Assembly: GCA_964445305.1 (NCBI GenBank)
Contig: CAYUKK010000096.1
Coordinates: forward strand, 1 to 15,129
DNA: 15,129 bases
Source of the DNA: CAYUKK01 sp964445305
GTDB taxonomy: Bacteria; Acidobacteriota; Aminicenantia; Aminicenantales; UBA8522
Reading direction: 5' to 3'
In this document: positions 1-7,164 of the stretch, piece by piece
Numbering within the stretch: position 1 is the stretch's first letter
Layout: each line of letters begins with the position of its first letter
Translations under genes and position numbers: made by a program
Notes under the pieces: model-generated
The model's input: the letters and a program-made list of their open reading frames with translations, nothing else
The model's database searches: none
Told to the model about the DNA's origin: nothing

Positions 1-24
1 ACGGAAAACTTGGACGTTTTCCAT
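1..24 (-). CDS. 5' end of an unidentified gene, cut by the window edge
   Basis: Reading leftward, an ATG (complement of 22-24) opens a frame reading MENVQVFR before the window ends. It lies 11 bases past the stop of the glycosyltransferase. A purine-rich AAGGGGG stretch (complement of about 30-36) overlaps that stop codon and sits about 6 bases before the ATG, which fits a Shine-Dalgarno site in an operon. Eight residues are too few to name a family. The same bases form a 7-bp inverted repeat (3-9 with 16-22), so this could instead be a weak hairpin after the glycosyltransferase. Confidence 0.4.
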
Positions 25-35
25 GCGAGCCCCCT

Positions 36-734
36 TCATTCGGTTTTTCTAAGCATGAGGACAAGAATGGCCAGGAAGACTTTGACCATGTAATAGAGAG
101 ACCGGGCGAAGCTAATCGACGATTTGCCGTGGCTTCGCGTCTCCATGAGGACGGGCACTTCCAGGATTCTCAACCCCCTTTTTTTGAGGATGTAGAGAGC
201 TTCGGGTTCGGGGTAATCATCGGGATAATTCTTGCTCAGCACGTCGATTGCCTTCCGGTTGAAAGCCCGGAATCCCGATGTACTATCCGTAATCCTTTCG
301 CCAAGGAGTAGGCGGTTGGTAATTTCAAAAGCCTTGATGCCGATTTTCCGGAAGAGCCCTGACCGGTAAGAAGCTTTTTCCAGAAAGCGGGAACCGATGA
401 CGACATCGGCTTCCCCCCTCTGGATCGGGGCGAGGATTTTTGGCACCTCGTCGGGCCGATGCTGACCATCGCCATCTATCTGAACGGCCAGACCATATCC
501 TTTCCTCTGACTGTAGAGAAACCCCGTCTGGACTGCTCCCCCGATGCCCAGGTTGACGGGCAAATCGATGACTCTCACCTGGCTGAATTCCCTGGCCTTT
601 TCGGATGTCCGGTCAGTGGAGCCATCATTAACAACAAGGATATCAAAGCCCGGGCAGTGCTCTTGGGCCGAGGTGAGGACTCGGCCGATGTTCTTTTCTT
701 CGTTGAAGGCAGGAATGATGATGATTTTTTTCAC
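36..734 (-). CDS. GT2-family glycosyltransferase (dolichyl/polyprenyl-phosphate sugar synthase-like)
   Basis: This 232-residue protein has the GT-A fold signatures of GT2 enzymes that transfer a sugar from a nucleotide donor to a polyprenyl phosphate at the inner face of the membrane. It starts with IIIIPAFNEEKNI (4-16). Then come the nucleotide-binding VVNDGSTD (34-41), the metal-binding DGDGQH (87-92, Asp87 and Asp89) and the acceptor-side region TDSTSGFRAFNRKAI (149-163). One hydrophobic segment lies near the C-terminus (about 215-229) before a basic tail, as in single-anchor DPM1-like enzymes. The start codon is GTG (complement of 732-734); the frame has no better upstream start, and the nearest AGGAAA is rather distant. 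It is transcribed away from the solute-binding protein gene and appears to be followed by another gene in the same direction. Sugar and acceptor cannot be told from sequence alone. It is probably unrelated to the signalling operon beside it. Confidence 0.9.
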   Translation of the reverse strand: MKKIIIIPAFNEEKNIGRVLTSAQEHCPGFDILVVNDGSTDRTSEKAREFSQVRVIDLPVNLGIGGAVQTGFLYSQRKGYGLAVQIDGDGQHRPDEVPKILAPIQRGEADVVIGSRFLEKASYRSGLFRKIGIKAFEITNRLLLGERITDSTSGFRAFNRKAIDVLSKNYPDDYPEPEALYILKKRGLRILEVPVLMETRSHGKSSISFARSLYYMVKVFLAILVLMLRKTE

Positions 735-857
735 CAGTGGTCGGGTTTCCTATTCCAAATACAAAAAAATAATTACGGGATGAGCGCGGCGTATTTTGCT
801 ACATGCGTGCACTCAACAGCCTTAAAAATATAACGCCCGAAAGGAAAATTGTCAAAC

Positions 858-873
858 TGGCACGCCGTTTGCA
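858..873 (+). promoter_or_regulatory. Sigma-54 (-24/-12) promoter for the binding protein-kinase-activator operon
   Basis: TGGCACGCCGTTTGCA matches the sigma-54 consensus TGGCACG-N4-TTGCW closely. The invariant GG is at 859-860, the invariant GC at 871-872, and exactly 10 bases lie between them. Transcription would start near 884, leaving a leader of about 34 bases with AGGAAG (907-912) before the ATG at 918. Because the operon encodes an NtrC-type activator, autoregulation is likely. No perfect activator palindrome is seen upstream, only a degenerate one at 762-776. Confidence 0.8.
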
Positions 874-917
874 TAGATTGCTTTGTGTGGATTTCTTTTC
901 TATCATAGGAAGTAAAG

Positions 918-2519
918 ATGGCCAAAAAATACTTCTCCGTCGCGCTTCTTTTCACCCTTATTTCTGTCCTGGCTCTGTTCCCCATCAGGAGAAATGGCCA
1001 TTTGCCCACCGAGGTTCCGAAGCCAGGGGGCGTCCTCCGCGTTAAACCCTTTTCTTCTGACCCCTTCCGGCCACAGCTCGACCCGCTCAGGGGCGCTTAT
1101 ATTTTTGTCCTCGACCAGCTCTATGACGGGCTTGTTCGGCTTGACAATAAACTCAATGTCATCCCCTCCCTGGCCGAGTACTGGACTATCTCCGAAGACG
1201 GGAAAAGATACGTGTTTTACCTGAGAAAAGGGGCAAAGTTCCACCATGGACGTGAGGTGAGCGCTGAGGATGTGAAGTTTTCTCTGGAAAGGATTGTGCG
1301 CGCCGATTCCACTCTCCCTTTTGTCCACTATCTTACCTCCAAAGTGGTGGGAGCTGAGGTGTACCGCCGGGGACAATCGAGTCAAGTGGAAGGGTTTAGA
1401 GTGCTCGATCCTCACACTTTTGAGGTCCAGTGGAAGAAACCCTATGTTTCCGCGCTTTATCTTCTCAGTATGGCCTTTTTTAAAATCTTGCCCCGGGAGC
1501 TTGTGCTTTCCCAGGGAGATAGTTTTTTCTATAAGCCCTCGGGCACGGGGCCGTTTAGGTTTGCTTACTGGCTGAGAAGCCCCCGACTGGACATCGTCGG
1601 AGTGAGGTTGGAGCGGAACGAGGCCTATTTCGGCCAAAAGCCCTATCTGGAGGCGGTTGAGTTCAGTCCCCATTTCACGCTCGAGCATTTCTTGAACGAC
1701 GAAGTGCACATCATTCCCTATGTTTCAGAGAGGCTTTCCCAGCAGGATTGTCAAGTTTTGGAGAATGAGAGCTTCGTCACGGCCTTCCTGCTCATGAGTT
1801 GCCACATTCCTCCCTTGGACAGAGTTTCCGTCCGTCGGGCTATTGTCCGGGCCATCGACAAAAAAGAGCTCGCCCGGGCGGCGTTCCGGATGGACATGAC
1901 CCCTCAAGTGACCCATAACTTCATCCCGCCCCAGTTGCCCGGCTTTTTCCCCATCGATGAGCGGAATGAGCATAACCCTGCAATGGCGAGGCGGACCCTG
2001 CTTGAGGAAGGCTTCTTCGAACGGGCCGACATGCCCTCATTATCCCTCTATTTTAAACAGCCCCGGCAAGAGGAAGACATGAAAATCTTCCGCGTCCTTC
2101 GCGAGCAGCTGGCTACCGTGGGCCTCAAGCTGAAGATGAAGTACTACCGGTCCTTAGAGGAATTGGAGGGTAGTCGCAATCCCTATCTTGTTTTTATGGA
2201 GTGGCGGATGGATTTCCTTGACCCGGAGGATATCATCCTGCCCCTTTTTTCGGCCGAGGCCCTCATCAACAAGGTGGCTGTCCGTTACTCGAGCCATCGG
2301 CTCGAAGACTTGCTCAAGAAGGCCGAAGTCGAGCGAAGCTGGGTAGAGCGGATCGCTCTTTTCCAGAAAATGGAAATGGTGTTGGACGACGAGGTTCCGG
2401 CTATCCCGTTATTTTCCAAACAACATCGTCTGGCTGTTCAGCCCTATGTCCGGGGGCTAAAAATCCCGGCCTTGGGATTTTATCATTTGAATACACAGGA
2501 AATCTGGTTGGATAAATGA
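918..2519 (+). CDS. Extracellular solute-binding protein, family 5 (SBP_bac_5), probably a periplasmic sensor partner
   Basis: The 533-residue protein has a basic start and a hydrophobic stretch (about 5-22) for export. No lipobox cysteine follows, so it is either cleaved and soluble or stays anchored by its N-terminus. The family-5 core begins near residue 60: LDQLYDGLVRLDNKLNVIPS (65-84) is followed by the LAEYW, DGKRYVFYLRKGAKFHHG and SAEDVKFSLERI blocks typical of DppA/OppA/NikA-type proteins. Length is usual for the family, whose members bind peptides, nickel chelates or sugars. No ABC permease or ATPase gene is nearby. Instead its stop codon overlaps the start of a histidine kinase gene (ATGA at 2516-2519). 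I infer that it presents a ligand to that kinase rather than feeding a transporter. AGGAAG at 907-912 supports the chosen ATG. The ligand is unknown. Confidence 0.9.
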   Translation: MAKKYFSVALLFTLISVLALFPIRRNGHLPTEVPKPGGVLRVKPFSSDPFRPQLDPLRGAYIFVLDQLYDGLVRLDNKLNVIPSLAEYWTISEDGKRYVFYLRKGAKFHHGREVSAEDVKFSLERIVRADSTLPFVHYLTSKVVGAEVYRRGQSSQVEGFRVLDPHTFEVQWKKPYVSALYLLSMAFFKILPRELVLSQGDSFFYKPSGTGPFRFAYWLRSPRLDIVGVRLERNEAYFGQKPYLEAVEFSPHFTLEHFLNDEVHIIPYVSERLSQQDCQVLENESFVTAFLLMSCHIPPLDRVSVRRAIVRAIDKKELARAAFRMDMTPQVTHNFIPPQLPGFFPIDERNEHNPAMARRTLLEEGFFERADMPSLSLYFKQPRQEEDMKIFRVLREQLATVGLKLKMKYYRSLEELEGSRNPYLVFMEWRMDFLDPEDIILPLFSAEALINKVAVRYSSHRLEDLLKKAEVERSWVERIALFQKMEMVLDDEVPAIPLFSKQHRLAVQPYVRGLKIPALGFYHLNTQEIWLDK

Positions 2520-3985
2520 TTTCGAGAAAAGGGCTGAGGATATCCCTCTCCACGAGGTTCATGCTCTCCCTCGCCTTTATTCTCATCCTGTTGGTTGGTT
2601 CGATTCTTTTAGTCATCGAGAAACGCGAGGTGAAGACCATTGTCCGGGATGCCCAGGAGCGGGGCCTGTTGATGGCCCAGAACATCGCCAATTTGAACAT
2701 TGAGAGCCTGAAATTCTGGGATGTGGAGGGAATCAGGAAGAATATTGAGGAGAGGGTGAATGACGAACTTCTCTACGTGGTCGTCTATGACCGCTTCGGT
2801 GCCCTTCTGGTCGCCAGCGAGCTCATCGAGGACAATCATGATATCACCTGCTGTAGCCGACTTCCAGCCGAAGTGACCCCAGGGAGCATGCACGTCGAGA
2901 GATCGTCCTTCCATCTTGGCCAGAAGGATGTCCCCATTATCGAGGTGGAAATCCCAGTCTTTGCGACGGGATCTCCAGCGAAGTGGGGGTCGATAAAAAT
3001 TGGCCTCTCCCTGGAGGAGATGGAGGTCGATATTCGAAAGACGCGCCAGATGCTCATCCTCATTGGTGGCGCAGGTTTTCTTATAGGAATGGCGGGATCG
3101 GCTTTTCTCGCCCGCCGGATCAGCGGTCCGCTCAAAAAACTGGTCGAGGGCACGGTTCGCATCGCAAAAGGCGATTTCTCCCAGATGATCGACATCGATT
3201 CCCAGGATGAAGTCGGGAATCTGGCGCAAAGCTTCAATCAAATGACCAGGCAGCTCCTCCGCACGCGGGAGGAAATGGAGGAGGCGCACCGCCAGCTCGT
3301 CCAGGCTGAAAAGCTCGCCTCCATCGGCCGGATTTCGGCGACCATCGCCCACGAAATCAGGAATCCCCTGACCTCCGTGAAGCTCAACATCGAGAAGGTC
3401 CTCCAGGAAGCGAAGCTCGATGAGCTTGAAAGAGAGCACCTCAGCATTTCCCAGGAAGGGGTGGCCCAGATTGAAAAGTTCATCAAGGAGTTGCTTGATT
3501 TTACCCGAGTCACCTCCCTCCACCGCGAGCGCTTTTCGGTCGAACAGATTCTCGACGAAGCAATCAAGATGCTGGCTGAATCTTTGCGGCTCAAAAAAGT
3601 CAACGTCGAAAAGACCGCCCCTTCCAACCTCCCGACTGTTCTCGTGGATGCGGACAAGATGAGGCAGGTCTTCTTGAATGTTCTCCATAATGCTTGGGAA
3701 GCTGTCGACGAGGGCGGCAGAATCAACGCTGACCTCTCCTGTATCACGGAAGATGGGGTCAAGAAAATTCGCATCAAGATCTCCGATAACGGCATCGGGA
3801 TTCCAGAGAAAGATTGGGAAAATATTTTTGAACCCTTCTACACGACCAAGCCGTCCGGCATTGGCCTCGGATTAGCCAACGCCAGGAAAATCGTGGCGAT
3901 GCACAAGGGCTCCATTCGAGTGGTCAAGAAAAAGGGGCGGGGAACGACGTTGGAGATCCGGATTCCCTGCGAGGAGGAGATATGA
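2516..3985 (+). CDS. Membrane sensor histidine kinase (Cache-like sensor, HAMP, HisKA, HATPase)
   Basis: The 489-residue protein has a first membrane segment at about 15-35 and a periplasmic domain at about 36-178. The second membrane segment (about 179-198) is followed by a HAMP domain (about 199-252). The periplasmic strand pattern (YVVVYDRFGALLVAS, then WGSIKIGLSLEEM) resembles small Cache/PDC sensors. The phosphoacceptor is His279 in ATIAHEIRNPLTSVK. The N box holds Asn392 (LHNAWEA), the G1 box is DNGIGIP (424-430), the F box is FEPFYTTK, and the G2 box is GIGLGL (448-453). All catalytic motifs are intact, and the catalytic half resembles NtrB/ZraS-type kinases. The sensor domain carries a short HDITCC motif (108-113) that could bind metal or form a disulfide. 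It overlaps the solute-binding protein gene and the activator gene by ATGA at each end, so the three are translationally coupled and almost certainly one signalling unit. Confidence 0.95.
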   Translation: MISRKGLRISLSTRFMLSLAFILILLVGSILLVIEKREVKTIVRDAQERGLLMAQNIANLNIESLKFWDVEGIRKNIEERVNDELLYVVVYDRFGALLVASELIEDNHDITCCSRLPAEVTPGSMHVERSSFHLGQKDVPIIEVEIPVFATGSPAKWGSIKIGLSLEEMEVDIRKTRQMLILIGGAGFLIGMAGSAFLARRISGPLKKLVEGTVRIAKGDFSQMIDIDSQDEVGNLAQSFNQMTRQLLRTREEMEEAHRQLVQAEKLASIGRISATIAHEIRNPLTSVKLNIEKVLQEAKLDELEREHLSISQEGVAQIEKFIKELLDFTRVTSLHRERFSVEQILDEAIKMLAESLRLKKVNVEKTAPSNLPTVLVDADKMRQVFLNVLHNAWEAVDEGGRINADLSCITEDGVKKIRIKISDNGIGIPEKDWENIFEPFYTTKPSGIGLGLANARKIVAMHKGSIRVVKKKGRGTTLEIRIPCEEEI

Positions 3986-5334
3986 AATCTGTGCTCATCA
4001 TCGACGACGACCCTTTGATCCGAAAGACGCTATCGTCTCACCTCTCGAGACAGGGGTTCGATATCCACCAGGCTGAAGGCGGTGAGGAGGGGATCAGAGA
4101 ATTCAAGGAATTTTCTCCCGAGTTCGTCCTGCTGGATGTCCGCCTGCCCGATATGGATGGGCTCGAGGTTCTCCGCCAAATCAAAGAGTCGGGCAAGAAG
4201 AGCTACGTCATCATCATGACTGCCTACGACGATATGAGGACGACTGTCGATGCCATCAAGCTCGGCGCCTTCGAGTACCTCGTCAAGCCGCTCAATTTTA
4301 TCGACCTTGATTTGACCGTCCAGAAAGCCCTCCAGGTTCATCACCTCGAGGAAAAGGTGAGCTATCTTGTCGGGGAGAAGCAGAAAGAGTACAGGATGGA
4401 TAACATCATCGGCCGTTCGCCGCAAATGCGGGAGGTCTTCAAGCTCATCGGCTCGGTCGCCAACACCCGCACGAGTGTTCTCATTCAGGGCGAGAGCGGC
4501 ACCGGGAAAGAGCTTGTTGCCAAGGCGATCCATTACAACAGCCCTTACCGGGATGAACCCTTCATCGTTATCAATTGTTCGGCCATCTCGGATACCCTGC
4601 TCGAGAGCGAGCTCTTCGGACACGTCAAAGGGGCTTTCACGGACGCCGTATGCGAGACAAAGGGAAAATTCGAGATCGCTGGCAAGGGGACTTTGTTCCT
4701 GGACGAAATCGGCGATATTTCTCCCAACCTCCAATCGAAGTTGCTCCGGGTCATTGAGACGCGGGATTTCATGAAAGTGGGTGGCGAAAAAATCCTCAAA
4801 ACAGAAGCCCGGATCATCGCCGCCACGAACCACGACCTTAAAGCCTTGATCCGTGAGGGTAAGTTTCGGGAGGACCTTTATTATCGGCTTAAAGTCGTGG
4901 AAATTTTCCTGCCTCCGCTGCGAGAGAGGAAAGAGGACATTCCCGAGCTCGTGGCCTACCTGCTGGAGAAGATCAACCGGGAGCTCCGCAAAAACGTCCG
5001 GAAAGTTCCCGACGAGGTGATGAAAATCCTGATGAGCCTTCCCTGGAAGGGAAACGTGCGGGAGCTCGAAAACGCCCTGACGCGGGCCGTTATCCTGGCT
5101 AAGGGGGATGTGATTCTGGCCGAAAACCTCCCCATCGAAGGGACCGAAAAGAAGCTCTTTCCCGGCGAGCTTGTCCCCCTCCGGGAGGTAGAAAAGAACT
5201 ATATCCAGCACGTCCTCACCATCGCGCAGGGGAGCAAGACGCGGGCCAGCCAAATTCTCCAGATCAGCCGTCCGACGCTGGATAAGAAAATCAAGGAATA
5301 CAACCTGAACGTTTTTTCTTCTTTGCCCAAATGA
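3982..5334 (+). CDS. NtrC-family sigma-54-dependent response regulator
   Basis: The 450-residue protein has the three domains of an NtrC-type enhancer-binding activator. The receiver (1-120) has the acidic pocket Asp8-Asp10, phosphoacceptor Asp52, Thr80 and Lys102. The AAA+ domain (about 140-375) has Walker A GESGTGKE (170-177), Walker B TLFLDEIGD (237-245) and NVRELEN (358-364). The C-terminal Fis-type helix-turn-helix (about 405-442) includes TRASQILQISRPTLDKKIKE. The sigma-54 contact loop reads GAFTDA (217-222) rather than the textbook GAFTGA, a variant at a position that tolerates change in some family members. It is the last gene of the operon, coupled by ATGA to its kinase. Its likely targets are the -24/-12 promoters in this window, through the GTAAA-N5-TTTAC palindromes at 5360-5374 and 8534-8548; that link is inferred. 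Confidence 0.95.
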   Translation: MKSVLIIDDDPLIRKTLSSHLSRQGFDIHQAEGGEEGIREFKEFSPEFVLLDVRLPDMDGLEVLRQIKESGKKSYVIIMTAYDDMRTTVDAIKLGAFEYLVKPLNFIDLDLTVQKALQVHHLEEKVSYLVGEKQKEYRMDNIIGRSPQMREVFKLIGSVANTRTSVLIQGESGTGKELVAKAIHYNSPYRDEPFIVINCSAISDTLLESELFGHVKGAFTDAVCETKGKFEIAGKGTLFLDEIGDISPNLQSKLLRVIETRDFMKVGGEKILKTEARIIAATNHDLKALIREGKFREDLYYRLKVVEIFLPPLRERKEDIPELVAYLLEKINRELRKNVRKVPDEVMKILMSLPWKGNVRELENALTRAVILAKGDVILAENLPIEGTEKKLFPGELVPLREVEKNYIQHVLTIAQGSKTRASQILQISRPTLDKKIKEYNLNVFSSLPK

Positions 5335-5359
5335 CTGGGTTGGACGGCGCTTCCTGCGT

Positions 5360-5374
5360 GTAAATGATTTTTAC
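5360..5374. promoter_or_regulatory. Putative activator site (GTAAA-N5-TTTAC) upstream of the orphan regulator
   Basis: GTAAATGATTTTTAC is a perfect 5+5 palindrome with a 5-base centre, about 120 bases before the expected start of the sigma-54 promoter at 5461-5476. A second half-copy GTAAA starts at 5381, exactly 21 bases (two helical turns) after the first. Tandem, helically phased dyads at this distance are typical enhancer sites of NtrC-type activators. The identical palindrome recurs at 8534-8548 before another -24/-12 promoter. Confidence 0.6.
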
Positions 5375-5422
5375 CGGCCTGTAAAAAAACATGTCAGGGC
5401 TCTCTCTGGAGAGTGGATTTTC

Positions 5423-5441
5423 TCAGGCTTCCCTTGCCTGA
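5423..5441 (+). terminator. Hairpin, possible weak terminator after the activator gene
   Basis: TCAGGC (5423-5428) pairs with GCCTGA (5436-5441) around a 7-base loop, with a T-run (TTTTT) about ten bases further on. The T-run is too far away for a classic intrinsic terminator. The hairpin lies between the putative enhancer and the -24/-12 promoter, so it may have no termination role. Confidence 0.25.
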
Positions 5442-5460
5442 AAAGGTGTTTTTCCCGGGT

Positions 5461-5476
5461 TGGCATGAATTCTGCT
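5461..5476 (+). promoter_or_regulatory. Sigma-54 (-24/-12) promoter for the orphan response regulator
   Basis: TGGCATGAATTCTGCT has GG at 5462-5463 and GC at 5474-5475 with exactly 10 bases between. It fits YTGGCAYGRNNNTTGCW with one mismatch in the -12 box. Transcription would begin near 5487, leaving a leader of only about 13 bases, with GGAG at its 5' end, before the ATG at 5500. This argues against translation starting at the earlier in-frame TTG/ATG-type codons near 5413. Confidence 0.75.
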
Positions 5477-5499
5477 CAGTTGGGGAGGAGAAGAGACGG

Positions 5500-5892
5500 A
5501 TGGCCATGCCGGAGAAAAAAATTGTGGTTGTGGATGACGATGCGACGATTCGCCAAACTCTCTACCTCATCCTGAAGAAGGATTACCGGGTCTTCCTGGC
5601 CAAAGATTCCGAGGAAGCTCTGAGAAATTTTCGCCATGGCAAGTTCGACCTTCTCATTGCCGATTTCAAGCTGCCCCACCTCAACGGCCTGGAGATGATT
5701 GGTCGTTTCCGTGAGCTCGGCTACAAGGGACAAGCGATCCTCATCTCGGCCCACCCGGATATGTTCACCATCGATGAGCTCACTCGTTATGCGGTGGGCC
5801 ATTTTTTTGTCAAGCCCCTCGACCTTAAGGCTCTCATGAGGTCGATCGAATATCTCCTTCGGGATGGCGAGTTTCCAGCCCGAACACCCTAA
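5500..5892 (+). CDS. Receiver-only (CheY-like) response regulator
   Basis: From the ATG at 5500 this is a 130-residue single receiver domain with no output domain. It has VVVDDD (9-14), phosphoacceptor Asp55 in LLIADFKLPHLNG, Ser83 in place of the usual Thr (ILISAH) and Lys105 in FFVKPLD. GGGGAGGAG (5482-5490) lies 9 bases before this ATG; a second in-frame ATG follows at 5506. The frame stays open upstream to about 5413, but that extension would contain the -24/-12 promoter and carries no domain sequence. It has no kinase of its own next to it. With its sigma-54 promoter and upstream palindrome it is probably a target of the activator just upstream, perhaps a phosphate sink or a diffusible signal to another protein. 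Confidence 0.9.
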   Translation: MAMPEKKIVVVDDDATIRQTLYLILKKDYRVFLAKDSEEALRNFRHGKFDLLIADFKLPHLNGLEMIGRFRELGYKGQAILISAHPDMFTIDELTRYAVGHFFVKPLDLKALMRSIEYLLRDGEFPARTP

Positions 5893-5991
5893 AATAGATA
5901 ATCCCTGGGCAAATGAAAATAAGAGGAGGGGGAATGCGTCTGGCGTGAAGCGACGGCGCCGGACGTTGAAGAGGGTAAGCGCAACTTGCCC

Positions 5992-6020
5992 TTGTGCTAA
6001 AATTGGGGAATCGATATAAA
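5992..6020 (+). promoter_or_regulatory. Possible sigma-70 promoter before the DUF89 gene
   Basis: TTGTGC (5992-5997) and TATAAA (6015-6020) are separated by 17 bases. The -10 box is good (5 of 6) and the -35 box is poor (3 of 6). It would start transcription near 6027 and leave a leader of about 90 bases before the ATG at 6120. It overlaps a GTG (5994) that could otherwise be taken as the gene start, which makes that long start less likely. Confidence 0.4.
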
Positions 6021-6119
6021 ATACCGGTCATACGCGAATGGACTCTTGGCCCATGTTTAGCGATTCGGCCAGTGGATCGGGCCGCCAAAACAATGGGCAT
6101 CAGGGAGGCGGTAAGGAAG

Positions 6120-6965
6120 ATGATGAAAGCGCGACCTGATTGCCTGGTTTGCTTTAAGCTCCAGGCAGAACGAACGGTCCGTCTCCTGAACGTGGATGGA
6201 CGAAAATCGGCGAAAATCCTGAGCCATGTCAGACGGTTCCTGTCCTCTGTTTCGCTTGAGGCTACCCCACCCGAAATTGGAGCGGAGGTCCATCACCTCA
6301 TTATTCAGCTTAGCGGCGTCAAAGACCCTTACCGCGAAGTCAAACGCGCCTGTGTTGAGCAAGCCCTCAAAATTTATCCGGAGCTCAGAAGATTGGTCCG
6401 ATCGTCAGGGGATCGATTGCTGACCGCCATCAAGCTGGCCATTGCCGGGAATGTCATCGACTTCGGGGCCGATCGGGAATTTGAAGGAGGGATTGACCTT
6501 CGCTCTTTCCTCGACCAAGACCTCGTCATCAATGATTACCCAGCCCTCAGGCGAGCTCTCGGGCGAGCCCAGAATGTCCTCTTCCTGGCCGATAACGCCG
6601 GCGAATCTGTTTTTGACCGTCTCCTCATCGAGGAGCTGCGCCGGCCTGTTGCCTACGCCGTCAAAGCGGGGCCAATCATCAACGATGCCACCCGCGAGGA
6701 TGCGGTGCGCTCGGGTATCCGCGGGATGGCGCAAATTGTTTCCTCAGGGAGCCGAATGCCGGGTACTCTGTTGCGGGCCTGCACGGCCAGGTTCAGGCGA
6801 CTTTTTCAGTCAGCAGACCTTATTATCAGCAAGGGACAGGGAAATTACGAAACCCTCTGCGGCGAGTCCGCTCCTCTTTTCTTTCTTCTCAAAGCCAAGT
6901 GCAACGTCATAGCCCGGCATCTTAACGTTGAGCCCGGGAGTCTCGTTTTACTGCAAAAAAGATAA
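6120..6965 (+). CDS. DUF89/ARMT1-like metal-dependent phosphatase
   Basis: From the ATG at 6120 the protein has 281 residues. It shows the DUF89 layout: an N-terminal DCLVC pair (Cys8, Cys11) within the first dozen residues, then GNVIDFG (111-117). The active-site block LFLADNAGES (154-163) has Asp158 and Asn159. KAGPIINDATRED (182-194, Asp189) and IISKGQGNYETL (235-246, Lys238) complete the metal- and phosphate-binding set. The family are damage-control phosphatases acting on phosphorylated metabolites such as sugar phosphates or phosphopantetheine derivatives, with a divalent metal. The frame is open upstream with candidate starts at 5994 (GTG) and 6093 (ATG). I prefer 6120 because GGGAGG (6103-6108) and AAGGAAG (6113-6119) precede it and because the Cys pair then sits where the family has it. 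The substrate is unknown. Its neighbours do not reveal a pathway, and no operon partner is close. Confidence 0.88.
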   Translation: MMKARPDCLVCFKLQAERTVRLLNVDGRKSAKILSHVRRFLSSVSLEATPPEIGAEVHHLIIQLSGVKDPYREVKRACVEQALKIYPELRRLVRSSGDRLLTAIKLAIAGNVIDFGADREFEGGIDLRSFLDQDLVINDYPALRRALGRAQNVLFLADNAGESVFDRLLIEELRRPVAYAVKAGPIINDATREDAVRSGIRGMAQIVSSGSRMPGTLLRACTARFRRLFQSADLIISKGQGNYETLCGESAPLFFLLKAKCNVIARHLNVEPGSLVLLQKR

Positions 6966-7114
6966 GGCCACGAGACAGCGCTTCCCCGGCCGCCATTGAA
7001 GTTCCAAGAGTGAAGGAGGCCTTGCCTTTTGTATCCAAGTGGAGGTTTTGGCCCAGACAAAGCTGGCTGAGGCGTCTGGGGAATTGACCTGGCCATGAAA
7101 AATTTTAAGAAAAT

Positions 7115-7143
7115 TTGACAGCCGCTCCTGGAGCCAATAGAAT
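7115..7143 (+). promoter_or_regulatory. Strong sigma-70 promoter before the exported PLP enzyme
   Basis: TTGACA (7115-7120) is a perfect -35 box; TAGAAT (7138-7143) is a 5-of-6 -10 box, and the spacer is exactly 17 bases. Transcription would begin near 7150, just before the ribosome site AAAGGAGG (7151-7158). The leader is therefore only about 15 bases. The rest of the gap 6966-7114 shows nothing I can name. Confidence 0.8.
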
Positions 7144-7164
7144 GGGCCGGAAAGGAGGACAAGG

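Noticed and set aside
2609..3688. Long minus-strand frame (359 residues) opposite the histidine kinase gene
   Set aside because: It mirrors a clear kinase gene, shows no recognisable domain, and similar long antisense frames lie opposite the binding protein, activator, TolC and adaptor genes. This is an effect of codon bias.
4030..5253. 407-residue minus-strand frame opposite the activator gene
   Set aside because: Shadow of the NtrC-type gene, without motifs or a ribosome site.
5994..6119. Start of the DUF89 protein at the GTG at 5994
   Set aside because: The added 42 residues do not resemble the family, overlap a likely promoter, and would displace the conserved N-terminal Cys pair.
7050..7063. 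GG-N10-GC in the gap before the Tat enzyme (GG 7050-7051, GC 7062-7063)
   Set aside because: The spacing fits sigma-54 but the -12 box (AAGCT) and the rest of the -24 box are poor. A near-perfect sigma-70 promoter lies just downstream, and there is no GTAAA-N5-TTTAC nearby.
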